Part shown: in pieces, positions 6,281 to 6,921 of the stretch
Numbering within the stretch: the first letter of the stretch is position 1
How the letters are laid out: each line of letters opens with the position of its first letter
Assembly: GCA_003524365.1 (NCBI GenBank)
Contig: DQHS01000307.1
Span: forward strand, 2,155 to 9,075
From: Cellvibrio sp.
GTDB taxonomy: Bacteria > Pseudomonadota > Gammaproteobacteria > Pseudomonadales > Cellvibrionaceae
Length of the DNA: 6,921 bases
Direction: 5' to 3'
Program-made: the position numbers and the translations under genes
The notes under the pieces: model-generated
Database searches by the model: none
Seen by the model: only the letters and a program-made list of their open reading frames with translations
What the model was told of the DNA's origin: nothing

Positions 6281-6921
6281 ATGAGTCTTTCTATGCCTAA
6301 GCAGTTTTTTGATTATCCGCGCTGGCAGTTGCGCGCGCCATTGTCTCATTGGTTTTTGGTGCTGTTGGCTACCTTTGCTCTGACTGCTTCTGTCAGGGCA
6401 GAGCAAATCCGCATTCCGGTTAAAGTGCAGAGTACTCAATTAGAGCAACCCAGCGACTATTTCACGACCTTACTGTTGATGGCATTAGAGGCCAGTAAAG
6501 CGCGCAACGAAGAGATCGATATTATTTTTTCCCCGCGCGACTACTCGCAGGCACGCTGGATCAATATGTTGCAGACCGATAAAAGCAACTTCGTGATTTG
6601 GACCATGACCGATAAAGAGCGCGAACAGCAATTGCGCCCCATTCGCATCCCGTTATTCAAAGGGTTGTTTGGCTATCGAGCATTACTGATTCGTAAAGGC
6701 GAGCAGGCCCGATTTGATCAGGTAAAGACGGCGGCAGATCTGGCGTCGTTTCTCGGCGGGCAGGGCACACATTGGCCGGACACCTTGATTTTACAGGCGA
6801 ATGGTTTGCGTTTGACTACCGCAGAGACAACGGAATCGCTATTCCGCATGATAAACGCAAAACGGTTCGATTATTTTCCCCGTGGAATTTCCGAGGCTTG
6901 GTTTGAATTACTGCAGCGAAA
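6281..6921 (+). CDS. Exported protein resembling periplasmic solute-binding proteins, 3'-truncated by the window
   Basis: The frame is open from the ATG at 6281 to the window end: 213 codons, no stop. A second in-frame ATG at 6293 (Met5) is an alternative start; neither has a clear ribosome site. The N-terminus is a signal peptide: basic region with R14, R18 and K7, hydrophobic core at about 24-38, and a likely signal peptidase I site after SVRA (40). The mature part has the look of the type II periplasmic binding fold of the SBP_bac_3 kind: IDIIFSP (79-85), a central IRIPLFKGLFGYRALLIRK (121-139) like the segment where domains swap, then GGQGTHWPDTLILQANGL (159-176) and RFDYFPRGISEAWFEL (195-210). 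I recall related orphan proteins in gammaproteobacteria, but they are unnamed and the ligand is unknown. It is divergent from the permease across 146 bases; only weak plus-strand promoter sequence (TATCCT near 6255) is visible. Confidence 0.75.
   Translation, partial: MSLSMPKQFFDYPRWQLRAPLSHWFLVLLATFALTASVRAEQIRIPVKVQSTQLEQPSDYFTTLLLMALEASKARNEEIDIIFSPRDYSQARWINMLQTDKSNFVIWTMTDKEREQQLRPIRIPLFKGLFGYRALLIRKGEQARFDQVKTAADLASFLGGQGTHWPDTLILQANGLRLTTAETTESLFRMINAKRFDYFPRGISEAWFELLQR

Noticed and set aside
6092..6439. 115-codon minus-strand ORF across the permease start and the divergent spacer
   Set aside because: It is out of frame with the permease, would overlap the start of the solute-binding-like gene and the promoter at 6177-6205, and has a basic, non-family sequence.

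Overview
The window looks like chromosomal core sequence from a gammaproteobacterium of medium GC content. All five recognisable genes (dauA, eptB, rdgC, fklB and an AI-2E/UPF0118 permease) read as close relatives of enterobacterial or pseudomonad proteins. Cellvibrionales or a related marine/soil lineage is my guess from overall flavour, not something the sequence proves. I see no phage genes, insertion sequence, CRISPR array, tRNA or rRNA.

Layout from left to right. The window opens inside dauA (+), a SulP-family C4-dicarboxylate transporter missing its N-terminal part. It runs tail to tail into eptB (-), a lipid A/Kdo phosphoethanolamine transferase, and the two genes share their last 45 bases. 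A short spacer (3023-3146) with nested inverted repeats and a small hairpin separates eptB from rdgC (-), a recombination-associated DNA-binding protein. Between rdgC and fklB (-), a FKBP-type prolyl isomerase, lies a 162-base element (4129-4290). It has 24-base imperfect terminal inverted repeats, internal hairpins and GGA-bearing loops, and it is the most unusual feature here. Upstream of fklB, with a 76-base gap, is an AI-2E/UPF0118 family permease gene (-) with a good sigma-70 promoter. Divergent from it and cut by the window end is a gene (+) for an exported protein resembling periplasmic solute-binding proteins.

The genes do not form one pathway. Four in a row are on the minus strand, but the gaps of 76-248 bases with structured or promoter-like content suggest mostly separate transcription units. 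Shared themes are only broad: envelope and transport (dauA, eptB, permease, solute-binding protein) and housekeeping (rdgC, fklB). No new multi-gene system is visible. The structured element next to fklB is the best candidate for something undescribed.
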